64,000 nt of DNA from positions 682,001 through 746,000 of the forward strand of contig JASISA010000001.1 of NCBI GenBank assembly GCA_031771865.1. Reading direction: 5' to 3'. Below, piece after piece: positions 44,110 through 55,240 of the stretch. The DNA comes from Nothophaeocryptopus gaeumannii (taxonomy: Eukaryota > Ascomycota > Dothideomycetes > Mycosphaerellales > Mycosphaerellaceae). The notes below the pieces were generated by a model. It searched no databases. It had not been told where the DNA came from and saw only the letters and a program-made list of their open reading frames with translations. The stretch's first letter is position 1. The number at the start of each line of letters is the position of its first letter. The position numbers and the translations under genes were made by a program.

Positions 44110-45283
44110 ATGCCGCATTCATTCGGCTGTACAGATAAACTCTGTGAAGACTTCTTTCAGAAGACCTTGCAGGCGTCGTCGAGCATCTTCGCAGCACTCA
44201 TCAATGTGGGTTTATAAGGCGACCTCAGGCTTTGGGCATGCACGACTCACACGGAAATCTGTGGTACTGTTTTGGGTGCAGTGAGAAGTGGGTAAAGACC
44301 ACAAAAGCTTTCGCTCACACGGGCTATATGGAATCACCTCCAAGACTCTCACGAGCATTGTACAGAGCCTATCGAACGTCTTTCGTGAGCCACAATGCTA
44401 CAATCCTCGGAAATGTGTTTGCTCCGTTCCCATCGTTTTTCGCAGGTACATTATAAACCGACCTTTCCTGGACTACGCGCTGCACATCATGCCATTTGTG
44501 CGCGACAATGCTCAGACTGTCGAAGAGGCTGCTCGGGACGGCTACGGCAACCCTCGCGACAAAGCAGACATTCACATTTTCAGAGCCATCCAACAGCTTC
44601 CGGCTCAGGAAATCTGGGCTGTTGCCAAACGTTGCATCGATGCGGCGATGCAAAGCACTGTTACTTTTGACAGCATTCCTGGTCGACTGATTGTTACCAA
44701 CATTCACGGACTGCGCATGCGTGAGTACTCTTCGATTGTTGACAAAAGTGAAAGCTGACCCAGACTAGACAATTCGGCAACATGTTGGTTCTGTTTGCAG
44801 TGCATGACAACAATTACATGGGCTCTCGTGGACGGCAAGAGATTCCGGACACTTCTGGAACGCACCATCAGATTCTTGCGCCACCTTTCACCAATCTCGC
44901 CAACAGCTCACGTCGACTGTGGAATGCTAGAGAAGTTCAATCACATGCTATTTGGCGTAGAACAGGATCCGATGCTCAAGAAGATGTACTGCAACGAAGG
45001 CATCGAGCCATCGATCACAGAGGGCGGATCCAGCGCTGAGAGTTCCTTCAATAAAGCCTCATCAACTCCAGGAGATGAGCTACCGATAGTATGGCTTGAA
45101 GTGGCGCTTTCGAGCTTTGATTACCACAATGACACTCGACGAAGGATCACCTCCGGCATTGATGTCATAACATCGAAGCCATCCGTTATGCACTTGCTCA
45201 GACGCGAGGCTCACTTTCGCCGTCTCACTCTCAGCAAGCGCTCAATCCAAGCGCGACAATCGTCGAGCGAAAACAGAGTCTAA
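44110..45283 (+). pseudogene. hypothetical zinc-binding protein, probably decayed
   Basis: An ATG at 44110 opens MPHSFGCTDKLCEDFFQKTL. In other frames come NLWYCFGCSEKWVKTTKAF (a C-x2-C pair), PRKCVCSVPIVFRRYIINRP, FLDYALHIMPFVRDNAQTVE and RCIDAAMQSTVTFDSIPGRL. After a GTGAGT...CAGACTAG intron (about 44,710-44,768) come WALVDGKRFRTLLERTIRFL and DCGMLEKFNHMLFG. The codon usage and order look like one gene of about 350 codons, but the frame changes at about 44,210 and 44,320 do not fit introns. I do not recognise the family. Confidence 0.4.
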
Positions 45284-45289
45284 GGCAAT

Positions 45290-45871
45290 GCCAGATGTGA
45301 TCCCTACCATCGCAGGATCGAAGGACAAACAGTCAGAATGCGCTGGAGATACCTTTCACCCGTCTCACTCCAGCCTGACAAGATCGGTCGGATGGTCAAC
45401 GCGAATGGTGGTCATTCCATCTCCAGTCATCTTAAAATACGGCTTTTTGATAGCGACCAACGCCCCTTCGGCAAGACCTGTGGAAGTTCTAGCGTTGGAT
45501 CAAAACTGTACACTGCGAGCCGCTCGACACTACCTGCGCTATCCTCTACTGCATTCTGTACAGCTTGCCACTTGGCTGAATACCCAAAGGTGCGGACAAT
45601 GAGAACTCGGCCACGGTGATGGGTCTCTAGCCGGAGATCATCAATGGTCATAGGCTTCAAGCTGGCAAGTGGCGTGGATACATGGGGGTAGGCGTAACCC
45701 ACTACAGTCTGTCGGAGGCCATGCTTTAGAGGATCTGCGGCCAGGTTGGAACAAGAGGTCAAGCTCGGTCTTGGTGAATTTTTTCTGTGGACGCTGGCCC
45801 TTCCTGTTGTTCGCACTCTTGAAGAGGCTCTTCTGCTGCTCGAGGCGAGCGCGGAGGAGGTCGAGGTCCAT
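45290..45871 (-). pseudogene. TPR/SET-family protein, N-terminal relic
   Basis: ATG 45869-45871 begins MDLDLLRARLEQQKSLFKSA. After a 1-base shift near 45,765 the frame reads DPLKHGLRQTVVGYAYPHVS and LKPMTIDDLRLETHHRGRVL, then AVEDSAGSVERLAVYSFDPT. Another shift near 45,470 gives AEGALVAIKKPYFKMTGDGM. This is the N-terminal part of the fungal TPR/SET protein family, in which an ETHHRGR block precedes the TPR and SET domains. No TPR or SET part follows here. A SET fragment does occur at 63.2 kb. The product would be a lysine methyltransferase-like protein; this copy is dead. Confidence 0.55.
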
Positions 45872-46801
45872 CGGTCCGCTGTTGTTGCCGTCTGGGCGTG
45901 TGGTGGAAAGATAGACAGCAAAGCGCGAGCTTTTGATATGAAAATTTGCGATAGCAACGCGTGTTTTCGATGCTGCAGGTGAGCGCGGAGCCGTTTGCTG
46001 TATGCGACCCGGTTTGAGTTGTCACATGTCAAACATTATACGGCAGCGTTTCGAAGACCCATGCTTACTACAATCTTCCTAATAAGTACACCACTTCAAG
46101 TAGCTTAAGAATCAAATTCGCTTCTACCGAAAGCAGTCTATTGTTCTGGACAACATCGAGAAGCTGAACAAGTGATCTAATGCGATTCAGTTCTATCCAC
46201 ATCATCCCCACATTTGTAGTGTTGACGATATGGAGCTCTAGACATGTGCAAGGCGATGATGAGGTGGGAGTTGCAAGCTGTGAAGGAAGATGGTAGGGTA
46301 ATAGTGAGATACTGAAATCACAGTGTTAGATATGGCCTAGCAGCCCCTTCATGAGGCAGCATTCATGCCGCCTGCACTAGGCCGAGAAGAGCTAGCGCAA
46401 TAACAACGGCTGCGAGCCTGACTTTACCTTGCGTTACCTGAGTGTGATGGCACATCTGACCACCTGACTTTCCTCAGCTTTCACGGCTAGAAAAAGTCAC
46501 TTAACGACGGAGCTGCCAGGGACCTCCAAGATAACGCCGGATTCTGCCTAGAGCCGCACTCCCGGACGTAGTTCCCGCTGCAGCTTCTATATGCCTATCG
46601 ACTTCTCGCATCCGCCTTTATTATCTCCTCAGACCTGGAAACCCCCTCTACGACTACAAAATAACGTGCGCTCTGAATTCCAGAGAAGAGTGAAAATCCC
46701 AGCCACGGCCTCCGACGAGTTTCTACAACCTTCCACCATCTGCGATTCCCCGCGACAATCTCCCCACGATAATTTCCCGCCACTGTGTGCACTCAACGGA
46801 C
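45872..46801. other. no confident gene
   Basis: Upstream side of two divergent relics. No domain is visible. Confidence 0.4.
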
Positions 46802-47610
46802 ATGGCAAACGAAGAGCCAGAGGTGATATGGGAATACATGGCCGCCGGAGTGCAGAAGGTCATCGCCGTCGGGAGCACAAGCTTTATCGGAGACCTTGTG
46901 GCAATCAGGTGCTGAAATATCTCATATTGCGACCGATCGCGAGGCCATTGAGCACGAGGCCCGCATTTACGACCTCCTTGGCTGCCATCCAAGGATACTG
47001 CGATGCTACGGGCTCGGACGAATCTGGTCTACGACTCGAAAAGGCTGCCAATGGAACACTACGTAACATCTCTACAGACACGCAAGAACGGTCCACGCGA
47101 AAAGCTTATGGTCACGACAGTTGGCAGAAGCTGTCGAGCACATTCATACAAAAGAAGTTTTCCACTGCGACATCAGCCCTCGAAATTGTTTCATCACCAG
47201 CGAGTACGACTTGCAATTAGGTGATTTCAAGGAAATATCGTGCGCATGGCAACTCCACCCGGGCTTCTGCGCCGAAGGTACAAAGTCATATCTGCCGCGA
47301 TGCCCAGAACAGCAGACCACTACTCTGATCTTTGCTGTGGGAAGTGCCGTCTACGAGATCATGACAGGCACGAACCCTACGAACACCTGGACAGCATCGA
47401 TGACATGGAAGAGATAGAGGCGCTGTTCAAGGACGGCAAGTTTCAAGCACAGATCACCTCTTAGCTGGCAAAGTAATTCACGGCTGTTGGCGACAGAGGT
47501 AATGATTCCGCCGAGCAATGTGCAAAGGATTTGGCATCTATTGAGGCTCAGTATACCACGTCCTCTTGGAAAGATTGGCTGATGGCGTTGTTGTTCGGTC
47601 GAGCAGCCTG
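46802..47610 (+). pseudogene. protein kinase-like pseudogene
   Basis: ATG 46802 starts MANEEPEVIWEYMAAGVQKV, then V-G-S-T-S-F-I-G in place of a glycine loop. In shifted frames come A-I-E-H-E-A-R-I-Y and L-L-G-C-H-P-R-I-L-R-C-Y-G-L-G-R. Then AEAVEHIHTKEVFHCDISPR with Asn gives the catalytic loop (H-C-D-x-x-x-x-N), followed by LQLGDFKE and AVGSAVYEIMTGTNP. A late 1-base loss (about 47,376) separates this from EHLDSIDDMEEIEALFKDGK. Frame changes also lie near 46,905 and 47,030-47,110. The metal-binding D-F-G reads D-F-K, as in some fungal pseudokinase-like families. Confidence 0.6.
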
Positions 47611-48689
47611 AATGTGGAGAGTTGCAGCACATCAATTCTTTGCGAGAGCTTCTTCTGCGGCTTTGCCTTCTCTCTCAACTAAGTCTTCATACAAACACAC
47701 AATTCTACAACGTCACGTTCGATCTGAGAAGTTGCGACGTTCACGGTCGATGAGAAAATTCTTCGAATGCTGTGCGGATGGGGAGTGTTGCTGCTAGTAT
47801 AGCTATCTCGCCGAACCCGTCCCTGGTCGGTACAAAGGGAAGTCTGGAGCAAGACACGGAGGAATGACCAAACATTACGCAGACGAACAGAGATCGCATT
47901 ACTTCGTCAACCCTCTTTACACCACCCGTTTCCATTCCATCGCCACTTCCCCAGTGCTCACCGAGGTGTGAGATGACAGCAACCATGCGGTGTTTTTGGT
48001 TGGCTGCAGGGTGAAATCAGTATATGACATCACTTGCTGGAACACTATGACTCACATTGATGACATTGGCAGTGATCTAGCACTTGGTGCAATATAGCAA
48101 CCCTGTTCGTGGTCTGACCCATGTGGGAGTCTGTCCACTTCCACAACGGGTGGCACATGGACCATGACTATTTTCTGGTGTTTGTGCTTTGGCGTGGCCG
48201 TACAGCTGAAATAGATGACCGTCTGAATCTGACGGGTACACATCGTGATAATGTGTCTCGGGAAACAATGGCGGCGAGTGAAGGTATTTGAGGAGCAGTC
48301 TGAGAACATAGCGAGCAAGGAGCTCTCATATATCCCTCCGTGTGTCTACTCGCTTATGAGGATGTTAATGTGGGATAAGGGCGCGGTCCGGACAAGGCGC
48401 GATGCAGCAATTGTCGAATCCTGGGCCTCTGCGTGCTTTCAAGCATCTGATCAAGGTGGGTGGAATGTGGCTGCATGAGCGAGGCGAAAATAGTGCAGAA
48501 CAAGGACAAGCACCGCGCGTGATGTGTCTGTCCTGCCTACATGCAACTATTAAGGGACCCGAGGGTGCCAGACAAGAGTGTGAAACTGACAGGTGGGACG
48601 GTAGTATGCAAAGTTATTGCGTGTGTGCTAAAAAAGTGCCAAGACGTTTCCGCTCAAATCCTGCGCGAAGCTATTGTGAATTTGGGAAC
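47611..48689. other. no confident gene
   Basis: Frames on both strands lack domains. The stretch ends at the LINE ORF1 fragment. Confidence 0.4.
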
Positions 48690-48790
48690 TCATCGACTAT
48701 CCAGAACTTGCGTGCAATGAACCCACGCAACATGAAATGCCATGTCGAAAGAGCCATCGGGATAGAGCAGAATTCGACAGTGCACATGAA
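48690..48790 (+). mobile_element. LINE ORF1 fragment, second LINE family
   Basis: The plus strand reads NLRAMNPRNMKCHVERAIGI, closely matching ERLRAMNPRNLKSHVDRAIE in the LINE remnant at 53.3-54.3 kb. Only about 100 bp are present. It sits directly beside the 3' end of the decayed gene at 48,822. Confidence 0.55.
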
Positions 48791-48821
48791 CCACAGAGTT
48801 TTCAGCGAATCTTGCATGCTA

Positions 48822-49401
48822 TTATGTGACTTTGTGCCCGCCTGACTCAACCGTCTCACACTTCCGAAGCGGTTCAACCACCAATCCATTTTCATCACAA
48901 GAAAAGCTCCAAGCAGTAACCACCCCATCGATAGGATAGTTGAGGGTTTTGACAGCGGTCGCAATCGTGCCTCTATTGCCCGGGAGTTGACGTTCCACCC
49001 ACACAGCCTCGAGGACTATGAGCTATCCTCGAAGACTTCCTTCAGGTCGCGGGTATGCAAGAAAGAGCCCAGGTCCGCGGAAATCCTCCGCTGGTGCACT
49101 GCCGCGCCGTGTAGAGTATTCCTGTGGCATAACCACCCTCGAAGCTCATGAAGAACGAAGGTGCTCGCTTCCCAATGCGCTCCATCGTGCATATATCCTC
49201 TTCTGCCGCGGTCTCGTCGTGTACCATAATACAACCCAGATCCAGCGTGCGGTGTCGGTGCAGTAGTGTCAAAGCAAGAGTGTAATGAGCTCCATGTCGG
49301 ACGAAAATGGTGCCGAGCTCCTTCAAAACAGACGCCTCGAATTCATGTTGCTGTTCCGAGAACTCCCTTATGCGGTTGTATTCTGTGGCGAGACCTTCCA
49401 T
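48822..49401 (-). pseudogene. decayed paralogue of the 57,978 gene
   Basis: ATG near 49,399-49,401 begins MEGLATEYNRIREFSEQQHE. The frame continues FVRHGAHYTLALTLLHRHRT and D-I-C-T-M-E-R, lining up with LLEHHAHLNFGISLVHRHQD and D-T-C-H-M-E-R of the plus-strand gene at 57,978. After frame changes near 49,125 and a stop near 49,016 it ends with ERQLPGNRGTIATAVKTLNY and G-G-H-K-V-T, matching the other gene's LERLSSRGNGTTATRLPQGK and A-G-H-R-R-T. The family is unknown to me. This copy is broken. Confidence 0.65.
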
Positions 49402-49599
49402 ATTGCTATGCAGAGAGAGATGTAAATTCGCGATAAGAGAGGTGACTGACAAGAGCCGAAATTCGTGACTCCCGACGGACATGGTGGGGGCGTCCCGAGC
49501 TGTCCCGCCCCTAGTCTCAGAACCAAACCGCGGGCGTCGATACCATTCTGCCAAGACACTCAGCGCGGTCTGAGGGTCAGACTTCAGGTTTTGTTGGAT
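49402..49599. other. upstream of the decayed paralogue
   Basis: Nothing specific is seen. An in-frame extension upstream of 49,401 is open but without a motif. Confidence 0.35.
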
Positions 49600-49960
49600 A
49601 GAGCGCAGCTTACAGAAATTGATTCAGCGCATTAACAAACCCTTTAAAACGAAAGTAGATAAGCCATTTTGTAGTACTCGCACGTTCTATAAAGTGACAC
49701 AGCCCTTTTTTAATTGTATCTTCTTCTATAGAAAGAGAAAAAAACGCGATAAAAGGCTTGGCGTTTTTGCGGTTTTTTAAAAGGATTCTCATCTTTCAAT
49801 ATGCATTTTAAAAAACTGACTAAAGAGTATATTTCAATCGCAACGATTTGCTCTATAAAGTAACACAGCCCTTTCTTGATTCTGCGTAATTGAAGTTAAA
49901 CTGAAGGTAGCTAAACTAAAGCTGCACGCATCTAACAAAATCTGAGTTATGACCCTCCTG
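49600..49960. repeat. AT-rich island with a spaced direct repeat
   Basis: The DNA here is clearly richer in A/T than its surroundings. The sequence tctataaagtgacacagccc occurs at 49,686 and, with one change, again at 49,852 in direct orientation, about 166 bp apart. No coding frame. It may be a piece of an unrecognised element. Confidence 0.5.
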
Positions 49961-50941
49961 CGGCACGCTTGGCAGTATGAGTGATCAAAGACTATCCCGC
50001 CCCCACCTTCTGGAATGGGCGACGCTCGCAACGTCAGCGCTTAGCAAAACTTCGCACGCTCTGTCGCTGCCACCACGATGGAGAACGCGCCACTCGTCCA
50101 TGCGCAGGGCGCGGATAGTCGGGATTTCGAGACACACAAACACACCCAGTATCGAGAAGCGGTCGGGCATACCACACCACTGCACCTCATTACGGACGTG
50201 CGGGACTTTCTACGATGCCCTCCCGTTCAAATCATACCAGTCCCATGCGGACATTTCCTTCATCTACGATGATTTTACACAGCGACGGATGGACAGAAAA
50301 GGTGAAGGGAGTTGTGATAGTGGGTCGAGGTTTGACACCTTGTCGTCCATCCACGCAACAAATGTTGACATCGATGTGTAGACGAATCCAACATTCAACG
50401 AGCTGCCTGACACGTGGGGAGACTACACATCAAAGCGAAACAACCTTTCCGGGTTACTGCGCCTGATTGAAAAGCTTTCTAACCTGGGGCTGGAGGATGC
50501 TTCCTGACTCTTCTCGGCGTCGACGAGCATGAACCGCAACGATCGTCTTTATCGCCCAGAGGATTGGGCTCGGAAAATGGATTCTTCTGGGCGACGTTAG
50601 AAGAAGGCATGATGTGCGGACAGTCACGCGAATTACATTTTCCGCGTGGTGGTGGCGGGCTAGGATATACCTCGCATTGAATCTGTGACTATCTACATCG
50701 TTAACGGCCCTTCGAAGTATGCCTATGATTCACTGGTTCTGAAGAACCTGGCATGTTGGTAACCCAACGCACGTCCAATGCGGGCAACACTGCTACCGGT
50801 TAGGAAATTCATAGTCTAAGGAACTGATACGGACTGATATTGTTTGCCTAGGATCTGATGGACGAGGCTTGGGACAAAGAATGGAGTCCACTCAGCTCTG
50901 CTTGAGGTTGGGATGAATTCTGGCGACGCGAGTCGAGTTTT
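49961..50941. other. no confident gene
   Basis: A plus-strand frame of about 130 codons at 49,977-50,381 has no recognised domain. The rest is open in no long frame. Confidence 0.35.
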
Positions 50942-51669
50942 TCAGATGCTCAATGCTTTTGTGGCGAAGAGAGATTGCAAAGTACCAGGTCGTCGGCTGA
51001 TTCCCTGTACTCTTATCAGTAACTGGTGGCGCCCACAGGCCCGAAAGTGAACACACATATTAAGAGCAGCTCGCTGGCTCGATCTTTCCATCCATGAGCG
51101 TTCAGGACATCGATGAGTTCGTTCAGATATTTGGCGGTCCGGAGCACTTGCATGCAGTAACGGTCGGTAACCTCTCCACACATATCCGCACCACATCCAA
51201 CACTTGCTCCTTAGGCCTCCTCCATAGTAAAACGACGGCACAGGCAGACAGAAGCAGGAATTGCTGGAAGTTGGCGAGCATGAGAGCCAGCGATGCGGTG
51301 ACCGTCCGCTCCTCGCAGTCCGTGTGACATGCTGCCAGGCGGCCGAGAAGGTCCGTAGGCCGCATAATGGGTCCCGCATAGGGCGGCACGGTTTGACCAG
51401 AAGTGTCCGGCATCGAGACACTCCCATCGAGCATGAAGATCGCAGCATATCCGCTCTGCACCACTTCGATATGCCAAGGTCTTCCACACGTTGCCACCAC
51501 TGCTCTCCGCCGTTGGCGTAGAATGAATCAACGCTACAGCCTTTCTCCATGCGGGGAGCGTCCGAGATGTATTTGAATTCCTCCTGGTATTTTCCTCGGG
51601 GAAGATTCCACCCCAGTGTACGATCTCTAGATCTGGAGGCGCTGGCGGGTGCTGTGACGACCATTTCAC
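50942..51669 (-). pseudogene. relic of an unrecognised membrane protein
   Basis: Pieces in different minus-strand frames read PDLEIVHWGGIFPEE, KYISDAPRMEKGCSVDSFYA, GYAAIFMLDGSVSMPDTSGQ and a hydrophobic segment LMLANFQQFLLLSACAVVLL. They are ordered as in one protein, but the frames change. No family is recognised. Confidence 0.3.
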
Positions 51670-52134
51670 ATGGTGAGCAGGATGCCGGACGGAACGGATT
51701 CTAAGCGGCGGGACGCTGCATTTTGCGGTGGGCTTGCTCTAACTGTCCGACGATATGTTCTAGGTACGCGATGTATTCATCATTAGTTCCCGGAATCCAT
51801 CAATTCTGGGTTGGCCATGGTGAGCAGTGAAGATGAGACTCAGGAGAGAAGGACGATGAGCAACGATGCGCAGTGCAAGTTTCGCCTGTTAGTCTGGGAT
51901 CTGGGGGCCAAAATTTTGGCCCCAGATCCGGACTAGTGTTCCGCCACATCCATCTACAATTCGCGCAGCCTCGCTTGTGCATCGCGAGAATCACCTATGC
52001 GCTGCCTCATCGGTCCTCCTGACGACACAGTATGTAGTCTCTTGTCTTTGATATTACAATCTCCTTCGAGATGTGTGCATATAAAAACACGCATGCCCTT
52101 CATGTACCGCCTGCGACATACCGCTTCTTCGAAT
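51670..52134. other. intergenic with a palindrome
   Basis: No gene. It holds the near-perfect palindrome at 51,897-51,929, listed separately. Confidence 0.4.
51897..51929. repeat. near-perfect palindrome, 16-bp arms
   Basis: The left arm ggatctgggggccaaaa is the reverse complement of the right arm ttttggccccagatcc apart from one extra G. There is no spacer at the aaaatttt centre. Confidence 0.85.
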
Positions 52135-53215
52135 ATGGAGGAGTGGCTGTTTGCCTCCGGGCTGTTCCTTACAATCCTTGGCGGGATGCTGGTGCTCGCT
52201 TTGTCTTTCCATCAAAAGTTCAAGCAGGCCATCGCTGCCTCCAACACCGCCTGCCTGGCTGACTGCATTGCACGGCGGTGCTGTTTCTTGCAACATGGGT
52301 CGGTTATTGTTTCTAGTTATGCTGAACCGAGCTCACTAGCTGGACCCAGAAAATTAGACTGTCGCATTGATTTTTGCATAGTGTGCAGCTGTACCTCGAG
52401 AAGCACGCTTGATGTAAGATGACACATTGCGCCCCTTTGATTGAGACAAGACTAAGCAACACAGCAACGCCTACTGCGCCTCATACTCTTCACCGCTGCG
52501 CTGTGTGCCAACATGACCAAACTGTCGAACGTCATCTACCTCGAACACGTGTATCAACTTCGGACCTGTTGGTGCCTTGCTGGGGCCGGAACTCTCTGCT
52601 GCGGTGCGACATCGATTGCGATTACCGTGCAGAGATCATCATATGTACGACATCCTTTCCGACATCTTTTCCTTTTACATATTGGCAAATTGCTAAACAT
52701 ATTGTAGGTCTCGGAGGACGTGATCCAATATGTCCCACCGGCATTCGTGACCGCCACGGAACTAGCGATAGCGACGATGGCGGTCAGAGATTGTTACACC
52801 TGAATCAGTGGATCTCTCCGAAGCAATGGGCGATGGCGGCATCCTTTGCTTGTCGACTACTGTACGATTATGCAGCACCGTGATCAAAGATGCGAGACTG
52901 ACTCTAATAGAGATCTCATTCCCTTATGGGGATGGACAGCAATTTGGCGCCAAGTTAACGCAACCACTATCGTGGTGGTCCAACTCATTCACTTAGGGCT
53001 TACTGGTTTGGCCGCAGCGATACTGGCCATTGACGTGCATAATACGCTGGAAGCTTCGTCGACAGAGCAGAGCCAGTCGAATCCGATCACGGGAACGCCT
53101 TGTTGCTACCCACAAGGCTGAACCTGGCATCGAATGCTGTCCTCGTTTTGGAGGTGTCGACACGACATCTATTGAGGATGGCATGTATCGTTGGGAAGAG
53201 GCTATCGCAAAGTAA
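52135..53215 (+). pseudogene. relic of a small multi-pass membrane protein
   Basis: ATG 52135 begins MEEWLFASGLFLTILGGMLV, a membrane helix, then Q-K-F-K-Q-A-I-A-A-S. Further right other frames read CWCLAGAGTLCCGATSIAIT and WRQVNATTIVVVQLIHLGLT with G-L-A-A-A-I-L-A-I-D-V-H. The hydrophobic segments follow one another like a three- or four-helix protein, but stops and frame changes separate them. No family is recognised. Confidence 0.3.
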
Positions 53216-53279
53216 CTTAGACGGTACGAATACTGAGAGGAAGTGGTTCCATCGCACCGACTGAAGTGGATGCCTTAAT

Positions 53280-54291
53280 AAGTTTGTCGCCGCATCCACC
53301 TGGGGGCTGTCATTTCGCGAAGACTCACGCTACCTACTTGCATTCTACGAAAGCATGTGGGCGAATACTCTAACGTCCATCCCTGCGTCGCGAGCCACCT
53401 CCGTAGCGAGCCAAATCGCAGGTACTTCGCCTTTGGAGTCGCCTCGCCAGTTGCTAACCTCTCTGTCACTTTCAAACAGTCTTCTTCTTGTACTGTAGCC
53501 ACCAACGAATGCTCTCAACTTCACTCGATCGAGAGTTACAATGCTGCTACCACGTCGTCGCCCGACTTGTAAAGGGCATCCTTCCAGTCCCGCCATATGT
53601 TTTGTATATCCACCGCCAATTGCTCGAGCCTGTGACCAAACCGAGCATGCGTACATCATTTGTGGTATTGCCACCCGCGGTACAGTTTTCGCATCTTAAG
53701 CATCCCGGCTCCCCATGTTGAGCTTCGAGAGAGCAAAGAGCGTTAACTGTCCTGGTCACTTTTCTTTGGATGTCTTCGGTATGTGGCTTCCAGTGCAGCT
53801 TAGTGTCCATAGTTACGCCGAGATACTTGCAGGTCGCTTAAGGGGTGATATTACACCATGTTGTGTTGATGCCTTCTGTTAGGTCGAAGCGTGTTCGTGC
53901 TCTCGTAAAGTGTGTCAGCTGGAATTTCTCGGGAGCAAATTTCGATGCGTGGGTAGTAGCCCAGTTCTGAGCCTTGTCCAGCGCTTCGCGAGCTTCGCGC
54001 ATGTGTCCGATGTCGTATCGCCCACATGACTCTCACCTGTCTGATCTGCTCATTGGGGCTCTGTTCGATAGCGCGGTCGACGTGGGATTTCAGGTTGCGC
54101 GGATTCATCGCCCGCAGGCGCTCAATGGTCATAGGGTTTCTAATGTTCACTATGATTTCGCGCTGACTCTGTGTGGATGCGGTCTGCGGGTTGTTTGGGC
54201 TGTGAATACTGCTGGCTAACCTACCGCTCGCTAATGCTGCTGCGTAGCTCATCGGTGCGCTCTTATTGTTCTGCAGGCCGTTGTTCTTCAT
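53280..54291 (-). mobile_element. internally deleted LINE (second family)
   Basis: On the minus strand ORF1 begins at ATG 54289-54291 and reads to ERLRAMNPRNLKSHVDRAIE. At about 54,020 it runs straight into late reverse transcriptase sequence: REAREALDKAQNWATTHASK, F-A-P-E-K-F-Q-L-T-H-F and, after a TAA, CKYLGVTMDTKLHWKPHTED. Last come MMYACSVWSQARAIGGG in another frame. The rest of ORF1, the endonuclease and the catalytic palm are missing. No dense TpA excess is visible, so it escaped heavy RIP, perhaps because it is short. Confidence 0.75.
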
Positions 54292-54547
54292 GTCTCATAA
54301 CCTAACTCCCACCTTCCCACCTCCGTTGCCTCTTTCGCCGCTCCTTTAGTCTCCTCGCCGACTACGGTGATCTTTCCAACTGTGTATTGGTGTTTCTGCA
54401 GCTCTTCTTCAGTGCCTCTAGCCCTGCGACAAGCCTTCTTGGCGGCCTTCGCGTCCCCACGTATTGTGCGCAGCGTTTCTGATGGCGGTCATATCGGGGG
54501 TGTTTTGCACTTTGGCGATAAACGACGTTGTGCCCTGATGATCATCT

Positions 54548-55096
54548 TCACGACTTCCACCGGTACCGCGTGGCTCCCAGTGCGATCGATACAGCGCGGC
54601 GTGTCTCAAGCAGGTGCTTCATGAGTTGCAGGGCGTGCTCGGTATCTCTAGGCCCAGGTAACCCTGGGGCCATGTTTCCGCCATGAGCAGCAGGCGCGCG
54701 GGCGACGCGTCTGATTTCACAGCTTCGCACGACCTTCAGAGGTGGATGTAGCGCACTGCAGTACAACTGAATTCCAAGAAGTGCGGTACTCGCCATGTTG
54801 GAGGCTTTTAGTTCACCACTGCTGTGTACTTCGGCTTCCTGCAGACCTAGAGCTGCCGAGCTGTCAGGTGGAAGCTCGAGCCAAGTCTCATCACTAACCA
54901 CGCTGTCTGCTTCTGTTATCTGTGACCAATCCATCGCCGCCTGACTGTCTGGAACCAAGTCGAAGCTAACAGCATCACTTGAGGGATATCGTACGCCTTC
55001 CTTTAGTTGACTAGCGTCCTTCCTCGCCCTTGACCTCGACTTAGCCGCTCGCAGAGGTCTGCAGTCACACACTCTTTTGCATAGTTCCGTGCTCAT
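54548..55096 (-). CDS. unrecognised frame upstream of the LINE remnant
   Basis: From ATG 55,094-55,096 the frame reads MSTELCKRVCDCRPLRAAKS and then an acidic part (WSQITEADSVVSDETWLELP), ending with GATRYRWKS. Its place directly 5' of the LINE ORF1 and on the same strand suggests a 5' region or extra ORF of that element. I cannot name a family. Confidence 0.3.
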   Translation of the reverse strand: MSTELCKRVCDCRPLRAAKSRSRARKDASQLKEGVRYPSSDAVSFDLVPDSQAAMDWSQITEADSVVSDETWLELPPDSSAALGLQEAEVHSSGELKASNMASTALLGIQLYCSALHPPLKVVRSCEIRRVARAPAAHGGNMAPGLPGPRDTEHALQLMKHLLETRRAVSIALGATRYRWKS

Positions 55097-55240
55097 TGTT
55101 GTAGATTGCCAGCCAACGTGCTCGACCAGCCTGCAAGAAGTCGTGCAGCATTGGAAATATGTCCCAAGCAAAACGAGCGAAAAAATATTCAGGTGGTATT
55201 CCACGTATCTCCTGCAGTCGTAGTCCATGGTAGAGACCAT

